DNA of 64,000 nt from Spinacia oleracea (Eukaryota; Streptophyta; Magnoliopsida; Caryophyllales; Amaranthaceae), in NCBI RefSeq assembly GCF_020520425.1, contig NC_079487.1, positions 109,650,141 to 109,714,140 on the forward strand, read 5' to 3'. The position numbers and the translations under genes are program-made. Each line of letters opens with the position of its first letter. The first letter of the stretch is position 1. Shown in pieces: positions 11,869-22,900 of this stretch. The notes beneath the pieces were generated by a model. The model was not told the origin of the DNA, did no database searches, and saw nothing but the letters and a program-made list of their open reading frames with translations.

Positions 11869-12712
11869 GCCCTATCTCTCTCTAAGCATGTTGTTCTTGA
11901 TTTTTCTTAAGCACATTGGAAGTATGTTGTTTTTATTTTTCTTGCTTAATTAGTTGCAATTCATTTTGCAGAGAAGGATAATCTTATAATGTATGGTTTC
12001 CACGCAAATGATTAAAAGGTGGGTAAATCGTCATCGACATTTTGAGACTTTTAGGTGAGTTTTATTTGTATATTTTTGTTGTTAGGGGAACTTACAATTA
12101 GTTTTAGTTCTCCTATAAGAAAAGTTTTGTCAGTATAGTTCAATAGTTAGACTTTGTTAAGTATTTCCCTTAATTGGATAACATGAGTATAGTCGTAAAC
12201 TGTAGCAGTTGCAAATTTTTTTGGTCTTTGTACAAATGATATGTTATTGGTGGTAATAAGTGATTTAAAGTGGATCTATTTTTTCAGGGAAGATGAACAT
12301 AAGCAGAAAAATGTAATGATTAAAAAGACAAGACTTCATATGTTAAAGTTTTAATTATTGTCATTTGGTTTAAACACCTTCTAACACCTACTTAAGAACA
12401 ACATAACTTCTAAATTCCATTACTCGACCAACATATATAGACGAACGGGCCCAAAAACTAGTTGAATATTAAAGGTATGCCTGATGCGTTATCGAATTTA
12501 AGAGACAAGTTGTTCCAAATTGTTTAGTATTAATTATTAGAAACATTTCCCTGTTTGATATTACTTGTCTTATGTTATTTAGTGTAATATAAGAGATCGA
12601 TTTTTTTAGAAGACATGTCGCTTAACTTTGCCGTTTTTTCCCCTTTTTTTGAGAATAGGGGTACATTGTACCCCCATGCATGTACCCTCCTAGATCCGCT
12701 CCTGGTAGAACG

Positions 12713-13497
12713 TCTCTCGTATATAATGTTGGAACATGCAGCCTTCTTAGAGTTGAGAGAGCGATGATGATTTCCACTGGATTCATCTGAATGTAATTGA
12801 AAAATCAATTCTATTGCGATCCCGTATAAAATTTTACCGACGAACCAATTCTACAATCCACCACGAGAGAACGACAAACCAAACATAATAAAACTAACTC
12901 CACCATAAAGAGACTAAATTGTTGAATAATGGCAATTAAAATTCGAATACAATTTCATATATGAAGTACATTAAGTTTCAGCGTGATTCCCTTTTTGCAA
13001 TTCCCGTGCTTATTGAATAATGCTCTAATTAACAGGTGACCCCGAACGTAAGAACCTTCATATATATAATATTGAAAACACATGTTTAGGTATTACGAAT
13101 ATAATTCACAATATATGTATAATCCATCCTGTAAAAAGGGTGAAATACAATGTTAGTAGCATCCTAGATTCTTAACTCCTAAGATACTAACTACCATGCA
13201 TTTTTGGATTAGGATAAAAAAGAAGCACACATTTACATTTGCATCAATTATGTATTTTTCAAGGGACAAATAACATATGGTGATAATATAAAGGAGGAAT
13301 ACACCTTCATATCACAAACCGTTTAAGTTATTTTAGGAGATGATATGACTACATGAGTCACCAACTCTTTTCGCCCTGATAGTTTAGATGTATCTTCTAA
13401 ATATCAACAAGTAGGTTAGTGAAAAAAACATCCATCAAAAAGGTATTATATTATAAAATACCAATATAGAAGTATATTTAAGGTTTTTATTTAAAAA
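12713..13497. other. AT-rich intergenic DNA
   Basis: No gene or bounded element was found between the hAT element and the second tRNA-Gly. Confidence 0.5.
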
Positions 13498-13569
13498 TGC
13501 GTCTGCCGGGAGTCGAACCCGGGTCTATTGCTTGGAAGGCAATTATCCTAACCGTTGGACTACAGACGC
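13498..13569 (-). tRNA. tRNA-Gly (anticodon TCC), copy 2
   Basis: Identical over all 72 nt to the copy at 9828-9899, with the same cloverleaf and TCC anticodon. A run of five T follows on the minus strand. The flanks differ from copy 1, so only the gene itself is conserved. Confidence 0.96.
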
Positions 13570-13677
13570 TAGCTTGTTGTTCACTCTTATATTATACAAA
13601 ATAAGATAAGTGTAGGCCTCCACATTATATGGACTTGGGCTGCGACCCGGCGAGCTCGTGAATCGTTGATTGTTTTT

Positions 13678-14091
13678 GGCCCTGTTCGGCAAAAGTAGCG
13701 GTAGCGGGTAGCGGGTAGCGGGTAGCGGGTAGCGGTTCAGTAGCGGGTAACGGTTGGAGTAGCGGGTAGCGGTCAATAGTAGCGGGTAACGGTTAGGTGT
13801 CAAAGGTAGCGGGTAACTGATATGAATGTTCGGTAAAAGTAGCGGTTGATATTATAAAATAAAATAAAAGGTGAAATATTATTTAAAACTTTATTATAAA
13901 TTTGTCAAACGCTACCCGCTACCTTAAACGCTACTAATTTTAACGTTTGATAAAAGCTACTCAACCGCTACCTCTACCGCTAACCGCTACCTAAATCGCT
14001 ACCTCGCCAAACACTTACAAATTTTACAAGTAGCGTCTTGACTCGGTCAAAACTCTACCCGCTACCTCAAAAGCTACCGCCGAACACGCCC
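13678..14091. mobile_element. MITE with GTAGCGG-repeat arms
   Basis: The ends GGCCCTGTTCGGCAAAAGTA and, inverted, GGGCGTGTTCGGCGGTAGCT form a terminal inverted repeat; the flanking TTT on both sides could be a 3-bp Harbinger-like target duplication. The left arm is built of repeated GTAGCGG units and the right arm of CCGCTAC units, so the whole 414-bp element can fold back. No coding capacity. Confidence 0.65.
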
Positions 14092-14149
14092 TTTGCCTAA
14101 CCCCTAACTGCTGTAAAAAAAAAAAAAAAAAAGCCCAAAACGACGCGTT

Positions 14150-15600
14150 AGTATCGTTTGTTCTTTATTGTTGTACTGTTTGTTATTTCATATTGTTTTT
14201 TAAATTTATCATAAAATTGTTAATAATTATTGGGACAAATTGCTTTTTACTACCTAAAAAAAATTGAAAATTTGTTTTTTACCACCTAAAATAACAAAAC
14301 TTGTATTTTACCACCTAAAAAATGAGTAAAAGTTATTTTTTACAACCTAAACAAAACTTTTCGATCTTCTGCTTTGGTACCTTTTTTACTTCTGCTTTGC
14401 TATCTTCTGTTTTGACAAGACTTTTACGCACCCAAAAAACGAGTCACAGTCTATTAGAATCACAAACATCTTCAATGGGTATTGGAATATGACCACGAAC
14501 TATCAAGGCCTGAATTCACTATCAAATGAAGGATACCGGGATTTGGTGAAAAGTTTCTTCAATGGGTCTGTTGTACCTGATACTGTCATATTCAATTTAG
14601 TTTACACGATGAGATTCATTGGCATAACGTTAGGGGTTTTATTCGCGGAGCAAAAGATGCAGCTTCATTCTGGAAAGAGATTATGGATGGGGTGAAGAAG
14701 AGGGGTTTAGCAGTATCAAATTTCATCTTCAGGTCAACAATCACTACAGGAGGATGTGCTCGAGTTCTTTCATTCAATCCTAGTAAAATGGAGGTGTTTA
14801 ACGGCATCCTTCTGGAAAAATTGAAGGCAACCGGTTTGGTTATAGGGGTTATAGATGATTTTGACATGACGTGGGCATGGCATTTCGACAACAGGTGCAA
14901 AGATGGTGTGAACCTTTGGGAGAAGCAAAGCAGATAGAGATTAAGCATAGCCAATGCAAAGCAGTAGCCATAATAGATGTCAAGTCGAAGCAACTCGCAT
15001 GAGTAATTGCCTCACGTAACAGTTTCTTCAATTTTTTCAATTTTAGGTGGTAAAAAATAACTTTTATTTTATTTTTAGGTGGTAAAATACAAGTTTTGTT
15101 TTTTAGGTGGTAAAAAACAAATTTTCGATTTTTAGGTGGTAAAAACAATTTGTCCTAATTATTTTATTGTTTGTTCTTTCTTCTGGAATTTTATGTTCTT
15201 TTTATATTGTTTATTGTTTTTTTGGTTGAATTAATTGTTCTTTCTTGTTTATTTGTTTGTTCATAATAATCATCTCGTTAATTAATATTCATAATGAAAG
15301 TAAGTTTTTCATTGATCTTTTACGTTTTTACAAGCGTGTGTATTGTTTGTTCTTTCTTTTGGTATTGTTTGTTACGTTCTTTCTTGTTATACTGTTTGTT
15401 CTTTCATGGTTTTTTTAAAAATTAATCATAAAATTGTTGATAATTGTTGCATTGTTTGATCTTTATTCTGGAATTTTATGTTCTTTTTTATATTGTTTGT
15501 TCTTTTTTGTTGAATTGGTTTTTCTTTTTTGTTTATTTGTTTGTTCATAATAATCATCTGGTTAATATTCATAATGAAATTGTTCATACCTTTTGTATTC
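14150..15600. repeat. Degenerate direct repeat of TTTGTTCTTTC-rich sequence, split by a MULE
   Basis: The stretch 14165-14232 continued by 15156-15300 matches 15385-15580 in order: ATCATAAAATTGTT, then TTCTGGAATTTTATGTT, then TTTGTTCATAATAATCATCT. The left copy is interrupted by the MULE at 14233-15155 and the right copy is not. Confidence 0.6.
14233..15155. mobile_element. MULE-like element with long terminal inverted repeats and an internal open frame
   Basis: The ends GGACAAATTG and CAATTTGTCC begin inverted repeats of about 110 bp, each built of repeated TTTTTACCACCTAAA / TTTAGGTGGTAAAAA blocks. Flanking sequences TAATTATTG (14224-14232) and TAATTATTT (15156-15164) look like a 9-bp target duplication with one difference, as expected for Mutator-like elements. 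The middle (14440-14940) is less AT-rich and carries open frames. One reads FWKEIMDGVKKRGLAVSN and stays open for about 118 codons up to a stop near 14935. I do not recognise this protein; it may be captured host sequence (Pack-MULE). Confidence 0.75.
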
Positions 15601-16480
15601 TTTGTTCTTTCTTGTTCTATTAGTGAACATCTTTTAAACCCTTGTTCTTTCTTTTTAACCTATTTGGTTTTTTTTTTGCATGCTCATCATTATCAAATTA
15701 GTAAATGTTCATTTTTAATTAGTTGTGATCATCATATCAAATTACTTACTATTTTCATTTTCCAATGAACAAATTGAAACCGTGAAAGTCAAATATTGTG
15801 TTCAAATTACACTTTATACACACATTCAAAAGTACAAGAACTCGAGACTACATCAAAAACAATAAGTGAATGATTTCTACCAATATCTTGTAATTTAAGT
15901 ACAATTTTACACATGCAATGCCTACAATGTTCATTTTTTTGGTAAAATTTGTTATTTGACATGTTTTTTGGTAAAATTTGTTATTTGACATGTTATAAAT
16001 ATATATGTTCAAAGTAATAACACAATAATGCAATAACTAAGTTCATTTTAAAATTAGTAGCTACTCATTTCACAATCAGTAGATAAATGTTCAATTTTTC
16101 TAAATTGGTTGAATAAATAAGATAAACTGGTCAAATAATTAGATAAATGTTCATATTCGAATGAGTAGATAAATGTTCATTTCCAAATAAATAAATAAAT
16201 GTTCATTTCCAAAACAACAAAATTTCATTTCCAAAATAGTGAATGTTCAATTCCAAATAAATAAATAATTTTCATTTTTGAAATAGTAAATGTTCATTTT
16301 AGATGGGGATACAACCAGCTCTGTGCCTCTCTCTATACCTGAGTACAACTAAAAATTTGCAGATTATAAAGACCTTTTAATATTCAAACTCTTTAGGCCT
16401 GTTGGTGTGATCGTAGTCTGTTGTTAATTATTATAGCTTGTTAAATCTGGTTTGAAGATTATTCTCCCGATAAAAACGAT
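15600..16480. other. AT-rich intergenic DNA with short tandem repeats
   Basis: Holds a 29-bp direct repeat (TTTTTTGGTAAAATTTGTTA... twice, 15934-15991) and a loose array of AAATGTTCATTTCCAAATAA-like units at about 16130-16300. No gene. Confidence 0.6.
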
Positions 16481-16493
16481 ATTGTAACACCAA

Positions 16494-16566
16494 GCCCGTC
16501 TAGCTCAGTTGGTAGAGCGCAAGGCTCTTAACCTTGTGGTCGTGGGTTCGAGCCCCACGGTGGGCG
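16494..16566 (+). tRNA. tRNA-Lys (anticodon CTT)
   Basis: A 73-nt cloverleaf: acceptor GCCCGTC paired with GGTGGGC, discriminator G, anticodon stem CAAGG/CCTTG around loop CTCTTAA (anticodon CTT), T arm GTGGG TTCGAGC CCCAC. TTTTT follows within a few bases, and a plant-type CAA motif lies just upstream. Confidence 0.96.
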
Positions 16567-16633
16567 TTGTTTTTATTTGTTAAATATTACAATAATTGTT
16601 AATATGTTAATTGTGAGGCTAAAAACAACAAAC

Positions 16634-16715
16634 GTCAGTGTGTCCGAGTGGTTAAGGAGACAGACTCGAAATCTGTTGGGCTATGCCTGCGCAGGTTCGA
16701 ATCCTGCCGCTGACG
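16634..16715 (+). tRNA. tRNA-Ser (anticodon CGA)
   Basis: An 82-nt class II tRNA with a long variable arm: acceptor GTCAGTG paired with CGCTGAC, anticodon stem ACAGA/TCTGT around loop CTCGAAA (anticodon CGA), T arm GCAGG TTCGAAT CCTGC. It starts 68 bp after tRNA-Lys; TTTT follows. Confidence 0.96.
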
Positions 16716-16847
16716 GTCTTTTCCTTTATTTTATTCCTTTTAAAACAGTTCTCACCTTGAAAATTTATTCCTTCACTGCTCACCTTGAAAATGGTTCCAT
16801 GGAAAAATGAGCTACCTGAATCAGATATAAACTCGTTTTTCTTTGTA

Positions 16848-17186
16848 CTCCCTCCGTTTTTTTATTTTATTTACGTTTGATCTTTTGCACATTTATTAAC
16901 GTCTAATAAATGTGCATTGAGATTCTATTATTTTTTTAAAAACAAGAAAAATTACGTTTATTTATAATATTTTCACTGTTATAAAAAATCTGATATTGGG
17001 AAAATTAGAAAAATTTAATGTCCCAATAAAAAAGTGTGAGAAATTAAATGACCCAATGAATTTGATTGGTTAAAATAATTATGGGGCACACAGTTTGATA
17101 GATTATTAATATATAAAAGGGAATGTAAAGAACATTTTGAAACACCCAAAAAGGAAAACGTAAATAACAAAAAGAAACGGAGGGAG
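16848..17186. mobile_element. Stowaway-like MITE
   Basis: Ends CTCCCTCCGTTTTTTTATTT and AACAAAAAGAAACGGAGGGAG are inverted, flanked by TA at 16846-16847 and 17187-17188. Same family as 7575-8265 and 50775-51126. Confidence 0.85.
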
Positions 17187-17222
17187 TAGTTTATTTATCA
17201 AGTATTTTTGAAATGGACGATG

Positions 17223-18107
17223 ATATAGGTCACAAGTTGCGACAACAAAATGTTGTCGCAATCTTACATGTCGGCATTTCATTGGTACAAATAAGCACCA
17301 TGTAGGCTACACGTTATCAATTTATTTTTACTATGAAAATATATAAATAAGGCAATCGATACAAAGAAGGAAACATATATTTATTGTATTCGTAGTAAAT
17401 ATATGTTTCCTTTTATCTCATAAATTACAAATTAAAAAAATAAAAATTGTAATCGAATAATATATTTTTGAGCAATTAAAAAAATACTTTAATTTAATTT
17501 AAAAAATACATCAATTTAGTTTAAAAATACACTCATTTATAATCTAATAATATATTTTACGTAAATAAATATTCATAATTATACATTACTTTAAAATGTT
17601 ATTTTAATTTTAATGATTAGGTTAGTTTTAATTAGGTATACACGAAGTTCCTCGGCCTACACGCAGTCACACATCATCATCTGATTAGGTAAGTTTTCTC
17701 GGAGAGGAAGAACATCACTTGTTTATACTGAAATTTGTGAACAAACCCAATAAACCAATAAAGACGAAATACCTTTTCCCAATATTTTATTTTCTAATGC
17801 AATGTATTTTTTATTTTCAAAGTATAAATTAGTAAATGTATTTTTTATTTTAATTTCCTATATCATATAAATAATTAAAAGTAAATTTTTCTAAATTCCT
17901 ATACAAATTAGAATTATTTTTCTGAAATAAAAAATTACATTATTCAATTTGTAAATTAGAATATTAAGATTTTCCTACCTTTTATGTAACACGTATAATA
18001 GGTTACATAATCTAAATATTTTAGTTTCCAAATACATTAATGACACATAGGCGTGCCACGTCACCACTCTGACACGGTTTAAAGGTCGCATGTTGCGACC
18101 TTTATCA
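17223..18107. other. AT-rich segment bounded by two related hairpins, possibly a transposon
   Basis: A perfect hairpin TTGCGACAACA/TGTTGTCGCAA with a 3-base loop lies at 17237-17261. A second, AAAGGTCGCA/TGCGACCTTT with loop TGT, lies at 18081-18103. Both sit next to an AGGTC motif facing outward. The interior is very AT-rich without a gene. The family and target duplication were not resolved. Confidence 0.35.
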
Positions 18108-18872
18108 TTTCCGTTTTGAAATTGGAGTTAACTGGTTAAGGTAGATTGAGGTTGGGTGTAGTTTTATTGTACTCTTTCATTTTTTGATGGTAACTGATAA
18201 GTCCCTCTTTTCTTATTTTTTCTACCTTTTGATATCATGTTTGAAAATTGGAATAAGAACTATATTCTCTCTCTATTGGAGAGTTTCTTTACCCATTAAT
18301 TTATTGAGTTTTATCTACCCATTTATTAGGTTTTATCTCTCTTCTTGTGAGAGATTGAGCCTTGGTTTTAATTTCGCAGGAAAAAATGATTTGTTGATGA
18401 AGATTTATGCGGTGTTACAATAGATGTCAGTTCTACGGCTACAATCAATTGAATCGAATTTAATTCAATCTCTAACTACAACAGATCGAAAGACCTCTTC
18501 ATTGAAGGCTGTAGCAAACAACGATGTGAAAGAGCTAGGGTATTAATCATTGTCAGATCGATCTCATCCACAAAGATCGTAGTTTTGCTGGATTAGAATT
18601 TCGTTTGATCCAAATTTTTTGTATTTGTTAGTTTTGATTTCTATTATAGATGTCGTATGACTTCTTTTATTAATGAACTAATTTTACTTTCAAAAAAATA
18701 ATAATTACTACCTTAGTACGAATGCTAATAATAAAAATTGTATAGACAATTCTACCTGGTATCATAACCATCCAAAAAAATCTACTTTGTATTTCTTTTA
18801 CTAAAAGTATTTCTTGTTGTAGGAGACATTATTAGATAAATTAAGTTATTGAGGTTACCAGAAAGTTCATAG
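18108..18872. other. Intergenic DNA, possibly including a retroposed fragment
   Basis: The stretch 18120-18700 has more balanced base composition than its surroundings and ends in AATGAAC...CAAAAAAATAATAA-like sequence, like the 3' tail of a retroposed transcript. No frame or flanking duplication convinced me. No gene is called. Confidence 0.3.
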
Positions 18873-18874
18873 TA

Positions 18875-19132
18875 CTCCCTCCGTCCCGGAATACTCGCAC
18901 CGGTTTGACTTTTTGCAATATTCACATAATTCACTTTGACTCTATTTTATTTCTAGTATATGAAAACAAAAGTTAGCATATAATATATTGTTGGCTTCAT
19001 CTTAACATATATTTTCAAAATATTAATATTTCATAAATGTTTATAATATGTAGTTAAATATATTGGTGGTCAAAGTTGTGCATTGGCAAACGTGTCGACT
19101 CGAACCGGTGCGAGTATTCTGTACAGAGGGAG
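18875..19132. mobile_element. Stowaway MITE
   Basis: Ends CTCCCTCCGTCCCGGAATAC and GAGTATTCTGTACAGAGGGAG are inverted, continue with matching CGCACCGGTTTGA / TCGAACCGGTGCG, and are flanked by TA at 18873-18874 and 19133-19134. Confidence 0.85.
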
Positions 19133-19134
19133 TA

Positions 19135-19907
19135 ATTAATAACTGGAGAAACGAATTTTATCATGTGTACAAGTGTACAACAACGGGTTGTACTATGTGT
19201 AAAATTGTATTACATGGGTATAGAACACTCATTTTAGCTCATTTACTCATTTTCTAAATAATCCATGAGCAAATTAAATAGCTTAATTAACATAATAAAA
19301 GTTGTTTTATCTAAAATAAAGTTCCAGTTCTAAATTATCTAATCTTTACTCCTTGTTAGAGTTAGTACTCCATAGTCTCTAACACAATGCAACAATATGA
19401 CCAAAACTTTCCAACTAACTTATTTGATAAAGTATTAAGGGGATGATACTCAAGATCGAATCTCATTTAAATTAATTGTCCTTCTGTGAGACCGTGAGAC
19501 TCTCTCCCCATTTTAAAACCAAAACACGAGCTTATTATTATTGAATAAAAGAAAACACAAAGTCAATCCAGCACGCCATGAAACAAACCCGAATACTAAC
19601 TAACTAACTAGTGGTTGTTAAACAAGAGTAAAAGTAAAAGTAAAAGAACCGGCACGTCATCAACTTTCGCCGTAAATCTTATAACACTTTCCACGCAATT
19701 TTCTCCTCACCGAAACATTAAACCTGATCAGATCACCTCAGAATTTCATAATCTCATTTTCTGACACACACAAATCCACGCACTCCGTAACTAATTTTTC
19801 TCCCCACCCTCTAAAAACCAACAAACTCTTCTTCAATCCCTTTCAAAAAAAAAGAAAAAAAACTTCTTCAATCTTCTCTCCTCTGTCATTTCTCCCTCTG
19901 TTCAACA
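19135..19907. promoter_or_regulatory. Upstream region and leader of the PMT gene
   Basis: About 770 bp between a MITE and the start codon. The last 150 bp are rich in CT (CTTCTTCAATC repeats, TCTCTCCTC), a typical plant 5' UTR. No single TATA box stands out. No other gene is seen. Confidence 0.4.
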
Positions 19908-22900
19908 ATGGCGATTACACCTCTCCAATCCTTCCTCCATGACAAGAAATACCCCTTCATCTTCATCCTTTCTCTCCTCTTCCTCTCCTTCGCTCTATTC
20001 TTCATCTCCACCTCTCAATCCTCCTCCTCATCCTCCTTCTCTCTCCCCTCCTTCACCACCGCTCAATCGCAACGCCGCGACGAGTCCGCCTCTGAGTTTA
20101 CAATCTCTCCTGAACCTGCCGCTGTTGTCGTTGCTACACCACCGCCGATCGCTTTGCCTGAATCTACACCGACTGTTTCCGCCGCCGGCAAGATTGATTT
20201 CGACGGAGATCTGCTTAATTTGAAATGGGAGGTGTGTAAGGGAGGATTATCGGCGGTGGATTACATACCTTGCCTTGATAATTGGAAGGTGATCAAATCG
20301 CTGAAATCGAGGAAGCATATGGAGCATCGGGAGCGGCATTGCCCTGTACCAAACCCTCGGTGTTTGGTTCCGTTGCCGAGAGGTTATAAGAATCCTATCC
20401 CCTGGCCTAAGAGTAGGGACATGGTGAGATTGTTAGTTGCTTATTGGTAAGATCTTAGTTTTACTTTTACTACTCTGATTAATACTTAGGAGTGCGAGTA
20501 TGTTACATGCGTGGATGTCACCTAGCTTAGTTGTATAGTGTTATTGGTAGTCCGTAGCTTGGATGGCTCGGAATTAGATCCAACCCTGCCTACATCATTA
20601 TCGTAGTAGATCATAGGTTAAAGAGAATTTTAGAAAACTCATTTGAAAAATTCATAAGGATTTATGTAGTAGATCATAGGTTGAGAGAATTGGAACGGAG
20701 AAATTTATGAGAATGTATACAGGATTGTACGGGATCATATCCAGAGAGGGCAGAACATAAATGACAGAGCAAACCCTGACACCCAGGGCACACCCAAGTC
20801 AAAGAAAGACTCTAAACCCCAAGCCAAGTATATGCAGCCCAGGCAGATCAAACCTCCCCAGATCACGTGTAAAGACACAGAGCAGAGCTAGGCAAAGCTG
20901 CATCAGTCCAAGAAGGGACCTGCAGGCTAAACGACAACGACAAGGAATAAAGTACATCGCCGTCATACACGTGGCGGCATCTGAGTAGGCCAAAGTACAG
21001 AATAGTACGCCTATAAATAGCACCCACATCATTCATGATGGGACAGATTCTTACACACGGTACTTGCTCCACCTTCTCTCTATATTCCCTCTCTAAAGAC
21101 TTCTTACCTATTTGCTGACTTAGGCATCGGAGGGGGTTTCCTCGGTTAAACCCCCGAGGTTAGCTCACGTTTGCTCTGCTTGACAGGGCCAAGGCACTCC
21201 GGAACGTCCTCCCAGTTCCATACTCCGGAACAAGTGGCGCTAGAAGGAGGGGACTTCCCAGACCTTGCCTCTAAAAGACCTACCCTCCCACAAAATGACT
21301 GAGTCAAGCGAACCAATAATCCAGCAAATAGAACCACCCACCTCTAGAAACAACCAGAGAATCACAAACGTACCTTTGTTCGGCATGCCTCAGAGTCTTG
21401 GTCCGCCAAGAGAGACACCACAACCCAGAGCTATGGCAACCCCCAGCCAGGGCCAGGGCATCCCAGTTCCAACCAGTGCCTCACTAGCACGGTTGGGGGC
21501 ACAGTTCTCACCCGACCAGATGCGCACAGCCATAGAAGTCCTGACCTTCCTTACCCAGACAACACCGCAAGCCCAGGTCATGAGGACAGCCCCAGAGGTT
21601 GAGGTTGAGCAGAGGAGGAAACGTCCCAAACCCCAAAACAGTCCGAACGTCTGGAGGAGGAATCTGCAGCAGGAGATGGAAGGGGCTGACAGCCAAGAAT
21701 ATGAGGCAGAAAGTATCACGCCTAGCAGAGCTCAACCCAGAGCGAGAACTGAACAAGCACCCAGCCAGAGGCACCACTCCGGATCAGGTATGCCAAATCC
21801 CACCCGAGCAATAGTTAAACCTGATAATTCCCCTTTCTGTGATGAGATACTCTCGGAAAAAATGGAAAAGATAAAAATGCCCACCTGCAAATATTCCGGA
21901 AAGTCAGACCCAACGAATCACCTCTCTGCCTTTGGAGGACACATGATGCTATATACCAACACAGACTCTATGTGGTGTAAGGTTTTCCCTTCCACTCTGG
22001 AGGGGATGGCACAGAGCTGGTTCGGTAAAATACCCAAGGGCACCATAACCTCTTTCCGGCAGTTAGCCATCTTGTTTCGCACCCAATATGTGGCAAACAT
22101 TGCCAGAGAAAGGATGACAGGGGAGCTGATGTCAGTCATCCAAGGACCTCAGGAATCTCTGAGGGTGTACATATCCAGATTCAATATGGAGGCATCGAAT
22201 ATACCCAAGTTACAGCAAGAGGTAGCAGTCCTGGCTATGATGACTGGTCTGCGGGATGGAGAATTCAAGAGTTATCTGGGCAGAAAGTCATTCACAACCC
22301 TGGCAGAGGTACTGGGGAAGGCAAATGAATTCATAAAAAGTGAAGAGATTGGCAGAGCAACCTCACGACGATATGTAGCAAGTGAGAACAATTACGGTAG
22401 TCAGAGCAGAAAAGAGCCATACAAAAAAGAATACCCAGACAAAAGGGAAAATCAGCAGCCCAGAAAAGATTGGCACGGGCAGGTCAGAGGAAGGGGTAGT
22501 GAGTTCAAAACTGAAAAGCGAGGCAAATTCAATGAATACACTCCTCTAGTTGCATCCAGAACCCAGATTTTTGCTATCAGCAAGGAGGATGAGAAATGGC
22601 AGAGACCACCGAAAATGTACAACAAATACAGGGACACGAAGAAGTACTGTGATTTTCACAAGGATCATGGTCATCTCACAGAGGAATGCACTCACTTGAA
22701 AGATAACATTGAGGACCTGATCCGAAGGGGGTACCTAACACAATTTAAGGCAAAGAGCTCATACAGCAGGACCTACGAAAACAGGGATGATGAGGGTCGA
22801 TTTGATAATAGGAAGACAGAGCAAAAACAGAACCACCCAGCAGAGCAGAAGAGGTCGAATGATATACTGGTCATAACAGGAGGACCAGTCTACGCTGGTA

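Larger units (their letters stand above)
10515..12704. mobile_element. Non-autonomous hAT-type DNA transposon, about 2.2 kb
   Basis: The left end CAATGGCGGATCTATGAA and the right end (read inward) CAGGAGCGGATCTAGGAG are imperfect terminal inverted repeats, and both continue into GGGGGTACA-like sequence. The 8-bp direct repeat GTAGAACG lies immediately outside both ends (10507-10514 and 12705-12712), the target size of hAT elements. No transposase frame is visible. The interior holds a long AT microsatellite, a C tract and a nested Stowaway-like element. Confidence 0.85.

Noticed and set aside
18160-18720. Possible novel gene with a CT-rich leader and splice-like motifs
   Set aside because: Only one 79-codon frame without similarity; the A-rich tail fits a retroposed fragment as well. 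Not called as a gene.
20761-20988. Small open frames inside both LTRs of the Tat element, identical in the two copies
   Set aside because: They are identical only because the LTRs are; no domain and no codon signal.
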